Assembly (NCBI RefSeq): GCF_026341815.1
Contig: NZ_JAPENX010000001.1
Span: 5,084,001 to 5,148,000 of the forward strand
Length of the DNA stretch: 64,000 nucleotides
Direction of reading: 5' to 3'
Source: Streptomyces sp. NBC_00572
GTDB taxonomy: Bacteria > Actinomycetota > Actinomycetes > Streptomycetales > Streptomycetaceae
The notes under the pieces are model-generated. The model worked only from the letters and a program-made list of their open reading frames with translations. It had not been told where the DNA came from and made no database searches. Positions 45,929 to 55,092 of this stretch are shown here, piece by piece. The translations under genes and the position numbers were made by a program. How positions within the stretch are numbered: the first letter of the stretch is position 1; every line of letters begins with the position of its first letter.

Positions 45929-46873
45929 ATGAGTGAGCTAGAGGTGCGGGAGCTGAGGTACTTCATCGCGGTCGCCGAGGAACTGAACTTCAGCCGGGCC
46001 GCGCAACGCCTGGGGATGGCGCAGCCCCCGCTGTCGAAGGCGATCGCTCAGATGGAGTCCCGGCTCGGGGTACGCCTGCTGGAGCGCACCACCCGGCAGG
46101 TGAGGCTGACCAACGCCGGTCAGGTGCTGATCGACCAGGCCCGGATCGCGGTCGACGCGGTGCACGCGGCGGCCCGGCGTGCACGCCGGGCCGGTCAGCC
46201 GACACCCCAGCTCGTCGTGGCGGTCAAACCGGGAGGCGATGCCGGGCTGCTGCGGGAGATCCTCGCCGCCTACCGGGGAACGGGTTCGCATCTGCCGCCG
46301 CCCGAAGTCGTCGTCGGCGGCAGCGGAGAGCCGGTCGCCATGCTGCGGGACGGCCGTGCCGACGTAGCGCTGCTGCGCAGCCCGTTCGACGGTCGAGGGC
46401 TGGATTCCCAGACGCTCGTGGTCGAGCCGCGCCTGGCCGTCCTCCCCGCCGCGCACCGCCTGGCCGGACGCCGGCGACTGCGGCTGACCGACCTCAAGGG
46501 CGAACCGATCCCGCGCTGGAAGGGGGCCGCCCCCTCCCACACCGCGTACTACACCGGATGTGACGGAGCGGAAGCAGGCGATGGCCACACAGGCCCGGCG
46601 CCGGCTGACACTCCTGAGGGGCCGCTCGTGGCCAGTGTCGAGCAACTCCTGGAGGTGGTCGCGCTGGGGCAGACGGTGGCGTTCCTGTCACGCTCCACCA
46701 CCGAGCGGCACCAGCGCCCGGACATCGCATACCGGCCGGTCACCGGCCTCAGCCCCAGCGCGGTCATGGTCGCCTGGCCGGAGACCTCGCGATCCGCAGC
46801 CGTCGCCGCCTTCGTCCAAGCCGCCCACGACGTCGCCACCCACCACCCCGACCACATGACCGCTCTCGCCTGA
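45929..46873 (+). CDS. LysR-family transcriptional regulator
   Basis: 314 residues. The N-terminal winged helix is typical: LRYFIAVAEELNFSRAAQRLGMAQPPLSKAIAQ..., LGVRLLERTTRQVRLT. The remaining 220 residues are the type-2 periplasmic-binding effector domain. It is divergent from the SDR gene, the classic LysR arrangement. The effector is unknown. Confidence 0.93.
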   Translation: MSELEVRELRYFIAVAEELNFSRAAQRLGMAQPPLSKAIAQMESRLGVRLLERTTRQVRLTNAGQVLIDQARIAVDAVHAAARRARRAGQPTPQLVVAVKPGGDAGLLREILAAYRGTGSHLPPPEVVVGGSGEPVAMLRDGRADVALLRSPFDGRGLDSQTLVVEPRLAVLPAAHRLAGRRRLRLTDLKGEPIPRWKGAAPSHTAYYTGCDGAEAGDGHTGPAPADTPEGPLVASVEQLLEVVALGQTVAFLSRSTTERHQRPDIAYRPVTGLSPSAVMVAWPETSRSAAVAAFVQAAHDVATHHPDHMTALA

Positions 46874-47023
46874 CCGGCGTACTCAACCCCTGGTCGCGCC
46901 GACCACGCGCCTCTTTCCTCGCCCCGACACCGGACAGCAACCGGCGCGAAGAACGGCCGGCCCCCACCCGTCACCGGCATGCGCATCCCCGAGGCCCGAG
47001 GAGCTCCCGACGAGCGTCTGGTG

Positions 47024-47074
47024 GTACGCGAACGGCCCCGGCACCTGGAGAAGGTGCCGGGGCCGTTCGCGTAC
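47024..47074 (-). terminator. Perfect 23-bp hairpin terminator after fadB
   Basis: The arms at 47024-47046 and 47052-47074 are exact complements with a GGAGA loop. It is one of the longest stems in the window and sits between convergent transcripts, 26 bp beyond the fadB stop. Confidence 0.9.
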
Positions 47075-47099
47075 GCCCTGGGGCGCGAGGCCGGTGTCG

Positions 47100-49238
47100 T
47101 TACGCCGGGACGCTCGCCACGCCCTGCGCCAGGAAACGCTTGCCGTTGACGCGCTCGGAGACGCCCTCACGGTCCAGGTACGGAGTGATGCCGCCCAGGT
47201 GGAAGGGCCAGCCCGCACCGGTGATCAGGCAGAGGTCGATGTCCTGCGCCTCGGCGACGACACCCTCCTCCAGCATGAGGCCGATCTCCTGCGCCACCGC
47301 GTCCAGGACGCGGTCGCGGACCTGCTCCTCGGTCAGGACGGAGTCGCCCTGGACGAGGAGAGCGGCGACCTCCGGGTCGAGCTCCGGCTTGAAGCCGTTC
47401 TCCGCGTTGTAGACGTAGAAGCCACGCTTGCCGGCCTCGACCACACGCTTGAGGTTCGGCGAGACGGTGAAGCGCTCCGGGAAGGAGCGGTTCAGGGTCT
47501 CGGAGACGTGCAGACCGATCGCCGGGCCGACGAGCTCCAGGAGGACCAGCGGCGACATCGGCAGACCGAGCGGCTCGATGGCCTTCTCGGCCGTCTCGAC
47601 CGAGGTGCCCTCGTCGATGACGTTCTGGATCTCGCCCATGAAGCGGGTCAGGATGCGGTTCACGACGAACGCCGGGGCGTCCTTGGTGAGGACCGCGGTC
47701 TTCTTCAGCTTCTTCGCGACACCGAACGCGGTGGCGAGGGAGGCGTCGTCCGTCTTCTCGCCGCGCACGATCTCCAGGAGCGGGAGGATCGCGACCGGGT
47801 TGAAGAAGTGGAAGCCGACCACGCGCTCCGGGTGCTGGAGCTTGGAGGCCATCTCCGAGACGGACAGCGAGGAGGTGTTGGTGGCGAGGATCGCGTGCGC
47901 CGGAGCGACCGCCTCGACCTCCGCGAACACCTTCTGCTTGACGGACATCTCCTCGAACACGGCCTCGATGATGAAGTCCGCGTCCGCGAAGCCCGCGGCC
48001 TTGTCCAGGACACCGGAGACCAGGCCCTTGAGACGATTGGCCTTGTCCTGGTTGATGCGGCCCTTGCCGAGCAGCTTCTCGATCTCGGCGTGGACGTAGC
48101 CCACACCCTTGTCGACGCGCTCCTGGTCGATGTCGGTCAGGACGACCGGCACCTCGAGGCGGCGCAGGAAGAGCAGCGCGAGCTGGGAGGCCATCAGACC
48201 GGCGCCGACGACACCGACCTTGGTGACCGGGCGGGCCAGCGACTTGTCCGGGGCACCGGCGGGGCGCTTGCCGCGCTTCTGCACCAGGTTGAAGGCGTAG
48301 ATGCCGGAGCGCAGCTCGCCGCCCATGATCAGGTCCGCGAGGGCCTGGTCCTCGGCGTCGAAGCCCTTCTGCAGGTCGCCGTCCTTGGCGGCCTCGATGA
48401 TCTCAAGAGCGCGGTAGGCGGCCGGGGCGGCACCGTGCACCTTGGAGTCGGCGATGGCGCGGCCCTTGGCGACGGCCTGGTCCCAGGCCTCGCCGCGGTC
48501 GATCGCGGGGCGCTCGACGGTCACGGAGCCGTTGAGGACGGAGGCCGTCCAGATCAGCGACTGCTCCAGGAAGTCGGCGCCCTCGAACAGCGCGTCGGCG
48601 ATGCCGAGGTCGAAGACCTGCTTGCCCTTGAGCTGACGGTTCTGGTTCAGCGAGTTCTCGATGATGACCGAGACGGCCTTCTCGGCACCGATCAGGTTCG
48701 GCAGGATCGCGCAGCCGCCCCAGCCGGGCACCAGACCGAGGAAGACCTCGGGCAGCGAGAAGGCCGGCAGGGCCTTCGACACGGTGCGGTAGGTGCAGTG
48801 CAGACCGACCTCGACGCCGCCGCCCATGGCCGCGCCGTTGTAGTACGCGAAGGTCGGCACGGCGAGCCCGGACAGACGCTTGAAGACGTCGTGGCCGCCC
48901 TTGCCGATGGCGAGCGCCTCGTCGTGCTTCTTGAGCAGCTCGACGCCCTTGAGGTCGGCGCCGACGGCGAAGATGAACGGCTTGCCGGTGATGCCGACGC
49001 CGATGATCTCACCGCTCGCGGCCTCGGCCTCGACCTGGTCGATCGCCGTGTTCAGGTTGGCGAGCGACTGCGGGCCGAAGGTGGTCGGCTTGGTGTGGTC
49101 GAAGCCGTTGTCCAGCGTGATCAGGGCGAACCGACCCGCACCCGCGGGCAGTTCGAAGTGCCGTACGTGGGCGCTGGTGACGACCTCGTCGGGGAAGAGC
49201 TCCGCGGCGCCCTTCAGAAGCTCGGCGGTGGTGCTCAC
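47100..49238 (-). CDS. fadB: Fatty-acid oxidation multifunctional protein (enoyl-CoA hydratase / 3-hydroxyacyl-CoA dehydrogenase)
   Basis: 712 residues. Residues about 1-300 are a crotonase domain (GKPFIFAVGADLKG; YYNGAAMGGGVEVGLHC). Residues about 335-515 are the NAD-binding domain of 3-hydroxyacyl-CoA dehydrogenase (VGVVGAGLMASQLALLFLRR; GFHFFNPVAILPLLEIVRG with catalytic His). The C-terminal dehydrogenase domain follows. GTG 49238 overlaps the thiolase stop (GTGA). Together with the thiolase it runs hydration, oxidation and thiolysis of beta-oxidation. Confidence 0.95.
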   Translation of the reverse strand: MSTTAELLKGAAELFPDEVVTSAHVRHFELPAGAGRFALITLDNGFDHTKPTTFGPQSLANLNTAIDQVEAEAASGEIIGVGITGKPFIFAVGADLKGVELLKKHDEALAIGKGGHDVFKRLSGLAVPTFAYYNGAAMGGGVEVGLHCTYRTVSKALPAFSLPEVFLGLVPGWGGCAILPNLIGAEKAVSVIIENSLNQNRQLKGKQVFDLGIADALFEGADFLEQSLIWTASVLNGSVTVERPAIDRGEAWDQAVAKGRAIADSKVHGAAPAAYRALEIIEAAKDGDLQKGFDAEDQALADLIMGGELRSGIYAFNLVQKRGKRPAGAPDKSLARPVTKVGVVGAGLMASQLALLFLRRLEVPVVLTDIDQERVDKGVGYVHAEIEKLLGKGRINQDKANRLKGLVSGVLDKAAGFADADFIIEAVFEEMSVKQKVFAEVEAVAPAHAILATNTSSLSVSEMASKLQHPERVVGFHFFNPVAILPLLEIVRGEKTDDASLATAFGVAKKLKKTAVLTKDAPAFVVNRILTRFMGEIQNVIDEGTSVETAEKAIEPLGLPMSPLVLLELVGPAIGLHVSETLNRSFPERFTVSPNLKRVVEAGKRGFYVYNAENGFKPELDPEVAALLVQGDSVLTEEQVRDRVLDAVAQEIGLMLEEGVVAEAQDIDLCLITGAGWPFHLGGITPYLDREGVSERVNGKRFLAQGVASVPA

Positions 49239-50449
49239 TTGCCCTCCCAGTGGGGGTTTTCCCAGATGACCGTGGCGCCCATGCCGAAGCCGACGCACAT
49301 CGTGTTGAGGCCGTAGCGGACCTGCGGGTTCTCCTCGAACTGGCGAGCCAGCTGCGTCATCAGACGGACGCCGGAGGAGGCGAGCGGGTGACCGTAGGCG
49401 ATGGCGCCGCCGTACTGGTTGACGCGGGCGTCGTCGTCGGCGATGCCGTAGTGCTCCAGGAAGGCGAGGACCTGGACCGCGAAGGCCTCGTTGACCTCGA
49501 AGAGGTCGATGTCCTCGATGGACAGACCGGCCTTCGCGAGGGCCTTCTCGGTCGCCGGGATCGGGCCGTAGCCCATGACCTCGGGCTCGACGCCGGCGAA
49601 GGCGTACGAGACGAGGCGCATCTTCACCGGGAGGTCGTGCTCGCGGGCGAAGTCCTCGGAGGCGATGATCGAGGCGGTGGCGCCGTCGTTGAGACCGGCC
49701 GCGTTGCCCGCGGTGACGTTGCCGTGGACGCGGAACGGCGTCTTCAGGTTGGCCAGCGACTCCAGGGTGGTGCCCGGGCGCATCGGCTCGTCGGCGGTGA
49801 CCAGGCCCCAGCCGGTCTCACCGGTGGAGGCGTCGGTGCGGCGGACCGAGATCGGCACCAGGTCCTGCTGGATCTTGCCGTCGGCGTACGCCTTGGCGGC
49901 CTTCTCCTGTGAGCGCACGGCGTACTCGTCGGCGCGCTGCTTGGTGATGCTCGGGTAGCGGTCGTGCAGGTTCTCGGCGGTCATGCCCATGAAGAGGGCG
50001 GACTCGTCGACGAGCTTCTCCGACACGAAGCGCGGGTTCGGGTCGACGCCCTCACCCATGGGGTGGCGGCCCATGTGCTCGACGCCACCGGCGATGACGG
50101 CGTCGTAGGCGCCGAAGGCGATGGAACCGGCGACGCTCGTGACGGCCGTGAGCGCACCGGCACACATGCGGTCGATGGAGTAGCCCGGCACCGACTGCGG
50201 CAGGCCGGCGAGGATGCCCGCCGTACGGCCGAGGGTCAGACCCTGGTCACCGATCTGCGTGGTCGCGGCGATGGCGACCTCGTCGATCTTCGCGGGGTCG
50301 AGGCCGGGGTTGCGGCGCAGCAGCTCCCGGATGGCCTTGACGACGAGATCGTCGGCGCGGGTCTCGTGGTAGATGCCCTTCGGGCCCGCCTTGCCGAACG
50401 GGGTGCGGACGCCGTCGACGAAGACGACGTCCCTGACGGTACGAGGCAC
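49235..50449 (-). CDS. fadA: Acetyl-CoA acyltransferase (thiolase)
   Basis: A 404-residue thiolase. The acyl-accepting Cys lies in DRMCAGALTAV, the catalytic His blocks are VNEAFAVQVLAF and GGAIAYGHPLASSG, and the second Cys lies in LNTMCVGFGMG. GTG 50449 is preceded by GGAGAG 5 nt upstream. It is the first gene of the fadA-fadB operon and releases acetyl-CoA from 3-ketoacyl-CoA. Confidence 0.95.
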   Translation of the reverse strand: MPRTVRDVVFVDGVRTPFGKAGPKGIYHETRADDLVVKAIRELLRRNPGLDPAKIDEVAIAATTQIGDQGLTLGRTAGILAGLPQSVPGYSIDRMCAGALTAVTSVAGSIAFGAYDAVIAGGVEHMGRHPMGEGVDPNPRFVSEKLVDESALFMGMTAENLHDRYPSITKQRADEYAVRSQEKAAKAYADGKIQQDLVPISVRRTDASTGETGWGLVTADEPMRPGTTLESLANLKTPFRVHGNVTAGNAAGLNDGATASIIASEDFAREHDLPVKMRLVSYAFAGVEPEVMGYGPIPATEKALAKAGLSIEDIDLFEVNEAFAVQVLAFLEHYGIADDDARVNQYGGAIAYGHPLASSGVRLMTQLARQFEENPQVRYGLNTMCVGFGMGATVIWENPHWEGK

Positions 50450-50762
50450 GATGGCTCTCCTCCAGGGTGCGGGATGGCACTGCTGCACGGCGCACACCTA
50501 AGCGTGCGCTTGCTTCCCCCCATGCTACTTGCGGGTAACCAGGCTGCCCAGTCCCTGAGGCCCAAGCGGCGAAGGTCACATTCCGAGAATGCCACCGGGG
50601 CGACCGCGCGCGCCCCTCGCGCACGCCCGTCCGATCGGAGGGACCCGCAACCCGATGGGCCCAGGACGGCGGCCGTGTCGCGGCGCGAACGCCCGTCGGC
50701 GGGCGGAGGCTGGCACCGGCCGGGGCGCGAGGCCCCTGACCAGGCCCATGGAACGGACCACC
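50450..50762. other. Divergent region between fadA and the alpha/beta hydrolase
   Basis: About 310 bp. GCTACTTGCGGGTAAC (50524-50539) is a loose dyad (10 of 16) near the expected fadA promoter and could be a fatty-acid regulator site. The rest is GC-rich with nothing I can name; the hydrolase frame stays open upstream but without a ribosome-binding site. Confidence 0.35.
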
Positions 50763-51887
50763 ATGCCGATCGTCACCACCGACCACAAGGTCACCCACAA
50801 ATCCACCGTCCCCGCGAACAAGGACGAGGTCGTCAAGCTCTTCGTACGGGAGCGGAACGGCACGCCCCCGGGCCAGCCGCGCAGGCCGGTCCTCATGCTC
50901 CACGGCCGGAGCGTCCCCGTGCTCGCGGGCTTCGACCTCCCGTACAAGACGTACAACTGGGCGGAGACGCTGGCGAAGGCCGGATACGACGTCTTCATGA
51001 TGGACCTCCAGGGCTCCGGGCTGTCCCCGCGGCCCAAGATGGACGACCCCCGCAACGTCAACCCCGCCCAGCAGAACCTGCTGACACCGCGGCCGCCGGG
51101 CTTCACGCCGGGCCCGCCGAACTACCCGTTCCAGCTGACCAACTCGAACAGCGACCGGGACGAGCTGAACACCGTCGTGGACTTCATCCGCGACGAGTGC
51201 GAGGTGGAGAAGGTCGCCTTCATCGGCTGGTCCGCCGCCGCGTTCACGATGGGACCGTACGCGGTCAAGAATCCCGCGAAGGTGGAGAGCCTGTTCCTGC
51301 TGGCACCGATCTTCCCGCCCAAGGGAACGTCGAGCCCGCCGGCCACGCTGCCGCGACCGGGCTTTCCGACCTTCCTCGGCACGAAGTCGGGATTCGACAG
51401 CGGCTGGAAGGGCGAGGTGCACTGCGACGGCCAGCGTGAGGACGCCGTCGTCGAGGCGGCGTGGGACGCGATCATGAAGAGCGACCCGGTCGGCAGCACC
51501 TGGGGACCGCCGACGGAGGGGCGCAACCGGATCAGGAACTTCTGGCGGTGGGGATGGAACAAGACCACCGCGGCACAGGGCGGGGTGCTCGGCGGAAGCA
51601 TCCCCGTACTGATGGTCTACGGGGAGTACGACCGCCAGGTGAACACCTCGCCCCCCCACCCGGACCCGGAACTCGACTTCTCCGTGCCCGCCCTCTACGA
51701 CGCCGTCACGGGCGCCCACAAGCTGATGGTCAAGCTCGCGTGTGCGGGGCATTCGGTGGTGTGGGAGATGCAGCACAAGAACGTCCACAACCTCTCGAAG
51801 CACTGGCTCAAGCACCTCAAGGTCGACGGCAAGACCCACGGCGTCTTCGACATGGACACCGACGGAAACCTCAGCCCGGCCCCCTAG
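50763..51887 (+). CDS. Alpha/beta-hydrolase fold protein
   Basis: 374 residues from ATG 50763 (ATG 50748 is equally possible; neither has a strong ribosome-binding site). The oxyanion region is MLHGRSVPV, the nucleophile elbow GWSAAAF (Ser, in G-x-S-x-A form), an acidic residue follows in YGEYDRQVN and the catalytic His in CAGHSVVWE. There is no signal peptide. Substrate unknown; the loops around residues 85-125 are unusually Pro-rich. Confidence 0.82.
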   Translation: MPIVTTDHKVTHKSTVPANKDEVVKLFVRERNGTPPGQPRRPVLMLHGRSVPVLAGFDLPYKTYNWAETLAKAGYDVFMMDLQGSGLSPRPKMDDPRNVNPAQQNLLTPRPPGFTPGPPNYPFQLTNSNSDRDELNTVVDFIRDECEVEKVAFIGWSAAAFTMGPYAVKNPAKVESLFLLAPIFPPKGTSSPPATLPRPGFPTFLGTKSGFDSGWKGEVHCDGQREDAVVEAAWDAIMKSDPVGSTWGPPTEGRNRIRNFWRWGWNKTTAAQGGVLGGSIPVLMVYGEYDRQVNTSPPHPDPELDFSVPALYDAVTGAHKLMVKLACAGHSVVWEMQHKNVHNLSKHWLKHLKVDGKTHGVFDMDTDGNLSPAP

Positions 51888-51952
51888 AGGGCGTCTTGCC
51901 GATCATGCCGGGCTCGCGGCGTGATCGACGAGACACCCCCACGGGCACGGCG

Positions 51953-51985
51953 GAGCCCCTGGCGGTTCTCACCGTCCAGGGGCTC
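51953..51985. terminator. Bidirectional hairpin between the hydrolase and RNase D genes
   Basis: GAGCCCCTGG/CCAGGGGCTC with an inner CGGT/ACCG stem, between two convergent stops. Confidence 0.8.
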
Positions 51986-51996
51986 TCCAAGCATGA

Positions 51997-53280
51997 CTAC
52001 GCGGTCGCCGTCAGCGCCTTGACCAGGAGCGGGGTCACCAGGCCGACCTGCCAGGGCCGCGCGCCGTGGCCCGCGAGGGCGGCGGCGACGCCGTCCGCGT
52101 CCGCCGCGGCCGGCGGCTCCCAGCACACCCGTCGCACCGTGTCCGGCGTGATCAGGTTCTCCTGCGGCAGGTTCAGCTCCTCCGCGAGGGCCGAGACCGA
52201 CGCGCGCGCCGCCGACAGGCGGGCCGCCGCGACCGGGTCCTTGTCCGCCCAGGCGCGCGGCGGGGGCGGGCCCGCCACCTGCTGGCCGGGCTGGGGAAGC
52301 TCGCTCTCCGGCAGGGCGCGGGCGCGGTCGACGGCCGCCTGCCACTGCTCCAGCTGACGGCGGCCCATCCGATGCCCGAAACCGGGCAGCGCCGAGAGTG
52401 CGGCCAGGTTCACCGGCACCGCGAGCGAGGCCTCCACGATCGCCGCGTCGCTCAGCACCTTGCCGGGGGAGACGTCCCGCCGCTGGGCGACCTTGTCGCG
52501 GGCCGTCCACAGCTCCCGTACGACCGCCATCTGGCGACGGCGGCGCACCTTGTGCATGCCGGAGGTCCGCCGCCACGGGTCCTTGCGCGGCGGGGCGGGC
52601 GGGGCGGAGGCGATCGCGTCGAACTCCTGGTGCGCCCACTCCAGCTTGCCCTGCCGGTCGAGTTCCTTCTCCAGGGCGTCCCGCAGGTCGACGAGGAGTT
52701 CCACGTCGAGCGCCGCGTACCGCAGCCAGGGCTCGGGCAGCGGCCTGGTGGACCAGTCCACGGCGGAGTGGCCCTTCTCCAGGGCGTAGCCGAGGACGGA
52801 CTCGACCATCGCGCCGAGGCCGACGCGCGGGAAGCCCGCGAGCCGCCCGGCCAGCTCGGTGTCGAACAGCGAGGTCGGCAGCATGCCTATGTCACGCAGG
52901 CACGGAAGATCCTGGGTCGCGGCGTGCAGGATCCACTCGGTCCCGGCGAGCGCGTCGCCGAGTCCCGAGAGGTCGGGGCAGCCCACCGGGTCGATGAGCG
53001 CGGTGCCCGCGCCCTCGCGGCGGAGCTGCACGAGATAGGCGCGCTGGCCGTAGCGGTAGCCGGAGGCGCGCTCGGCGTCCACGGCGACGGGGCCGCGGCC
53101 CGCCGCGAAGGCGGCGATCACCTCGGCGAGGGCGTCCTCGGTCTCGACGACGGGCGGAATCCCCTCGCGGGGCTCCAGCAACGGGATCGGAAGCCCATTC
53201 GCAGGGACATCGTCGTCCGGGGGGCCGCCCCCGGTGGTGCGCAGTGCTGTGTCTGCTGCGGTCTCTTGGGCGTCGGTCAC
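51997..53280 (-). CDS. rnd: Ribonuclease D family 3'-5' exonuclease with HRDC domain
   Basis: 427 residues from GTG 53280. Exo I is VAVDAERASG, Exo II HAATQDLPCL and Exo III YAALDVELLVDL, the DEDDy set. The HRDC helical domain follows (VRELWTARDKVAQRRDVSPGKVLSD). The enzyme trims 3' ends of tRNA and other stable RNAs. A ribosome-binding site is not obvious. A 34-nt palindrome separates it from the upstream whiI gene on the same strand. Confidence 0.92.
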   Translation of the reverse strand: MTDAQETAADTALRTTGGGPPDDDVPANGLPIPLLEPREGIPPVVETEDALAEVIAAFAAGRGPVAVDAERASGYRYGQRAYLVQLRREGAGTALIDPVGCPDLSGLGDALAGTEWILHAATQDLPCLRDIGMLPTSLFDTELAGRLAGFPRVGLGAMVESVLGYALEKGHSAVDWSTRPLPEPWLRYAALDVELLVDLRDALEKELDRQGKLEWAHQEFDAIASAPPAPPRKDPWRRTSGMHKVRRRRQMAVVRELWTARDKVAQRRDVSPGKVLSDAAIVEASLAVPVNLAALSALPGFGHRMGRRQLEQWQAAVDRARALPESELPQPGQQVAGPPPPRAWADKDPVAAARLSAARASVSALAEELNLPQENLITPDTVRRVCWEPPAAADADGVAAALAGHGARPWQVGLVTPLLVKALTATA

Positions 53281-53306
53281 CTGTCAAGGGTATCGGTGAA
53301 CGGCAA

Positions 53307-53340
53307 GCGCCTGTCGACGGAACGTTCCGTCGACAGGCGC
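53307..53340. terminator. 34-nt perfect palindrome between whiI and rnd
   Basis: Two exact 17-base arms with no spacer, starting GCGCCTGTCGACGGAAC. It lies 22 bp beyond the whiI stop, so termination of whiI is the simplest role. The lack of a loop and its position 26 bp before the rnd start also allow an operator function. Confidence 0.75.
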
Positions 53341-53362
53341 CGGCTTCTCGTGGACCGGTCCG

Positions 53363-54028
53363 TCAGTGGATGATCCCCGTCCGCAGGGCCACCGCGACCA
53401 TGCCGGCGCGGTCGCCGGTGCCCAGCTTGCGGGCGATGCGGGCGAGGTGGCTCTTCACGGTGAGGGCCGAGAGGCCCATGGAGACGCCGATCGCCTTGTT
53501 CGACTGGCCCTCCGCGACGAGCCGGAGCACCTCGACCTCACGGCCGGAGAGCTCGCGGTAGCCGCCCGGGTGGCTCGGGGCACCCGGGGGGCGGCGGTGG
53601 CCGAGCCGCGCGGCCGCGGCGCCGATGGGGGCGGCGCCGGGTCGGGTCGGGTGGCCGATGTTGGTACGGGTACCGGTGACTACATAGCCCTTCACGCCGC
53701 CCGCCAGGGCGTTTCGTACGGCGCCGATGTCATCGGCGGCCGAGAGGGCGAGGCCGTTGGGCCAGCCCGCGGCGCGGGTCTCGGACAGCAGGGTCAGGCC
53801 GCTGCCGTCGGGCAGGTGGACGTCGGCAACGCAGATGTCGCGCGGGTTGCCGACGCGGGGACGTGCCTCCGCGATGGAAGAAGCCTCGATCACGTCGCGT
53901 ACTCCGAGGGCCCACAGGTGGCGGGTCACGGTGGAGCGGACGCGCGGGTCGGCCACGACGACCATGGCCGTCGGCTTGTTCGGGCGGTAGGCGACCAGGC
54001 TTGCGGGCTGCTCGAGGAGAACGGACAC
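53363..54028 (-). CDS. whiI: Sporulation regulator WhiI (atypical response regulator)
   Basis: 221 residues from GTG 54028 with AGGAGG 6 nt upstream. The receiver domain (about 20-130) keeps the central Asp in VADVHLPDG. One of the usual paired acidic residues is replaced (VVVADP) and the conserved Lys is missing (GYVVTGT), so ordinary phosphorylation is doubtful, as known for WhiI. The C-terminal LuxR-type helix-turn-helix is LSGREVEVLRLVAEGQSNKAIGVSMGLS. WhiI is needed for septation and spore maturation in aerial hyphae. The sequence closely matches my memory of S. coelicolor WhiI, and the promoter is WhiG-like. Confidence 0.95.
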   Translation of the reverse strand: MSVLLEQPASLVAYRPNKPTAMVVVADPRVRSTVTRHLWALGVRDVIEASSIAEARPRVGNPRDICVADVHLPDGSGLTLLSETRAAGWPNGLALSAADDIGAVRNALAGGVKGYVVTGTRTNIGHPTRPGAAPIGAAAARLGHRRPPGAPSHPGGYRELSGREVEVLRLVAEGQSNKAIGVSMGLSALTVKSHLARIARKLGTGDRAGMVAVALRTGIIH

Positions 54029-54115
54029 CAGGCCTCCTGGGGGGAAGGGTGCGGGACGGAGCCGGCTCGGGGAAGAAGCCGGGGGCGAACCCGTGCTGTG
54101 AAGGGGTCACTGGTT

Positions 54116-54143
54116 CCTTCGGCAGCTGGGCCGCCCGCCTTTA
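54116..54143 (-). promoter_or_regulatory. WhiG-type promoter of whiI
   Basis: On the minus strand TAAA, 16 bases, then GCCGAAGG, close to the sigma-WhiG consensus TAAA-N15/16-GCCGATAA. It is about 90 bp before the whiI start. Direct control of whiI by sigma-WhiG is established in S. coelicolor. Confidence 0.7.
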
Positions 54144-54191
54144 GGGAAAGATCACGATTTGGTGAGTAACAATTAGGGCAATTCGGACGCG

Positions 54192-54201
54192 TGATCGATC
54201 A
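54192..54201. promoter_or_regulatory. Small palindrome upstream of the whiI promoter
   Basis: TGATCGATCA, a perfect 10-bp dyad about 50 bp upstream of the WhiG-type promoter; possible regulator site. Confidence 0.3.
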
Positions 54202-54237
54202 TCCTACGAGCGGGCCCCGCCCCGTCACCCCTGAGGG

Positions 54238-54267
54238 GGAGTGTCGGGGCCGTCGCTCGGACACTCC
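54238..54267 (-). terminator. Hairpin after the DUF3000 gene
   Basis: GGAGTGTC/GACACTCC with a 14-nt loop, just beyond the DUF3000 stop. Confidence 0.55.
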
Positions 54268-54290
54268 GAAGAGTGGCTTGATCCAGTCCC

Positions 54291-55001
54291 TCAGACCTGC
54301 TGCGGCCCCCGCCGCTGGGGCAACGAGACGACCCCCGCGCCCGACACCGTCCCCGTCGCCCCCGTCGCCCCCGTCGCCGGGTCGGCCGGCACGGGAGGCA
54401 GTCCCGCGATCTGGCAGAGCAGATCGCACCAGGCCGCCAGGTGCGCCCCGGTGTCCGGCACCCCGCCCAGACCCTCGCGTGGCGTCCAGGACGCCCGGAT
54501 CTCGATCTGTGTCGCCGGCCTGCGGTCCGCGAGCCCGCCGAAGTAGTGCGAGCCCGCCATCGTGACGGTCCCGCTCGCCTCCCCGTACGCGAGGCCTCGG
54601 GCCTCCATGGCCCCCGTCAGCCAGGACCAGCACACCTCGGGCAGCAGCGGATCCGCCGCCATCTCCGGCTCCAGCTCCGCCCGGACGAGCGTCACAAGCC
54701 GGAACGTCCCCTTCCAGGCCTCATGGCCGTCCGGATCGTGCAGCAGCACGAGCCGCCCGTCCGCGAGGTCCTCCTCGCCGTCCACGACGGCCGCCTCCAC
54801 CGCGTACGCGTAAGGGGCGAGGCGCTGCGGGGGCCTCGTCGGGTCGATCTCGATCTCGGGTCGCAGCCGCGCCGAGCGCAACGCCTCCACCGCCCGCCGG
54901 AACACGGGTGGAACCGGGTTCGCCTCCGTACTGTCCGCCGTTTCGTCCGTCCCTCGATCGCCGTCGGAATGATCGGAAAAATGTCCCTGAGCCGCAGCCA
55001 T
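54291..55001 (-). CDS. DUF3000-family protein
   Basis: A 236-residue soluble protein from ATG 55001. The block FRRAVEALRSARLRPEIEIDPTRPPQRLAPYAYAV... and later SHYFGGLADRRPATQIEIRASWTP fit the actinobacterial DUF3000 family, whose function is unknown. The C terminus ends in a short GATGATG repeat. It is divergent from hemE (91 bp between starts); the neighbourhood with hemE is conserved in Streptomyces as far as I recall. Confidence 0.82.
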   Translation of the reverse strand: MAAAQGHFSDHSDGDRGTDETADSTEANPVPPVFRRAVEALRSARLRPEIEIDPTRPPQRLAPYAYAVEAAVVDGEEDLADGRLVLLHDPDGHEAWKGTFRLVTLVRAELEPEMAADPLLPEVCWSWLTGAMEARGLAYGEASGTVTMAGSHYFGGLADRRPATQIEIRASWTPREGLGGVPDTGAHLAAWCDLLCQIAGLPPVPADPATGATGATGTVSGAGVVSLPQRRGPQQV

Positions 55002-55092
55002 GCGGGGAAGAGTAGGCGGAACGGGGCCTCCGTGCAGGGAGGGACACCCTGCCCGGACGAGCGGCTTCCCGCCACATGCGAAGATTCTGGTC

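Noticed and set aside
47094..49316. 740-codon open frame opposite fadB
   Set aside because: Antisense shadow with repetitive Leu/Gly/Asp composition; fadB on the minus strand is complete.
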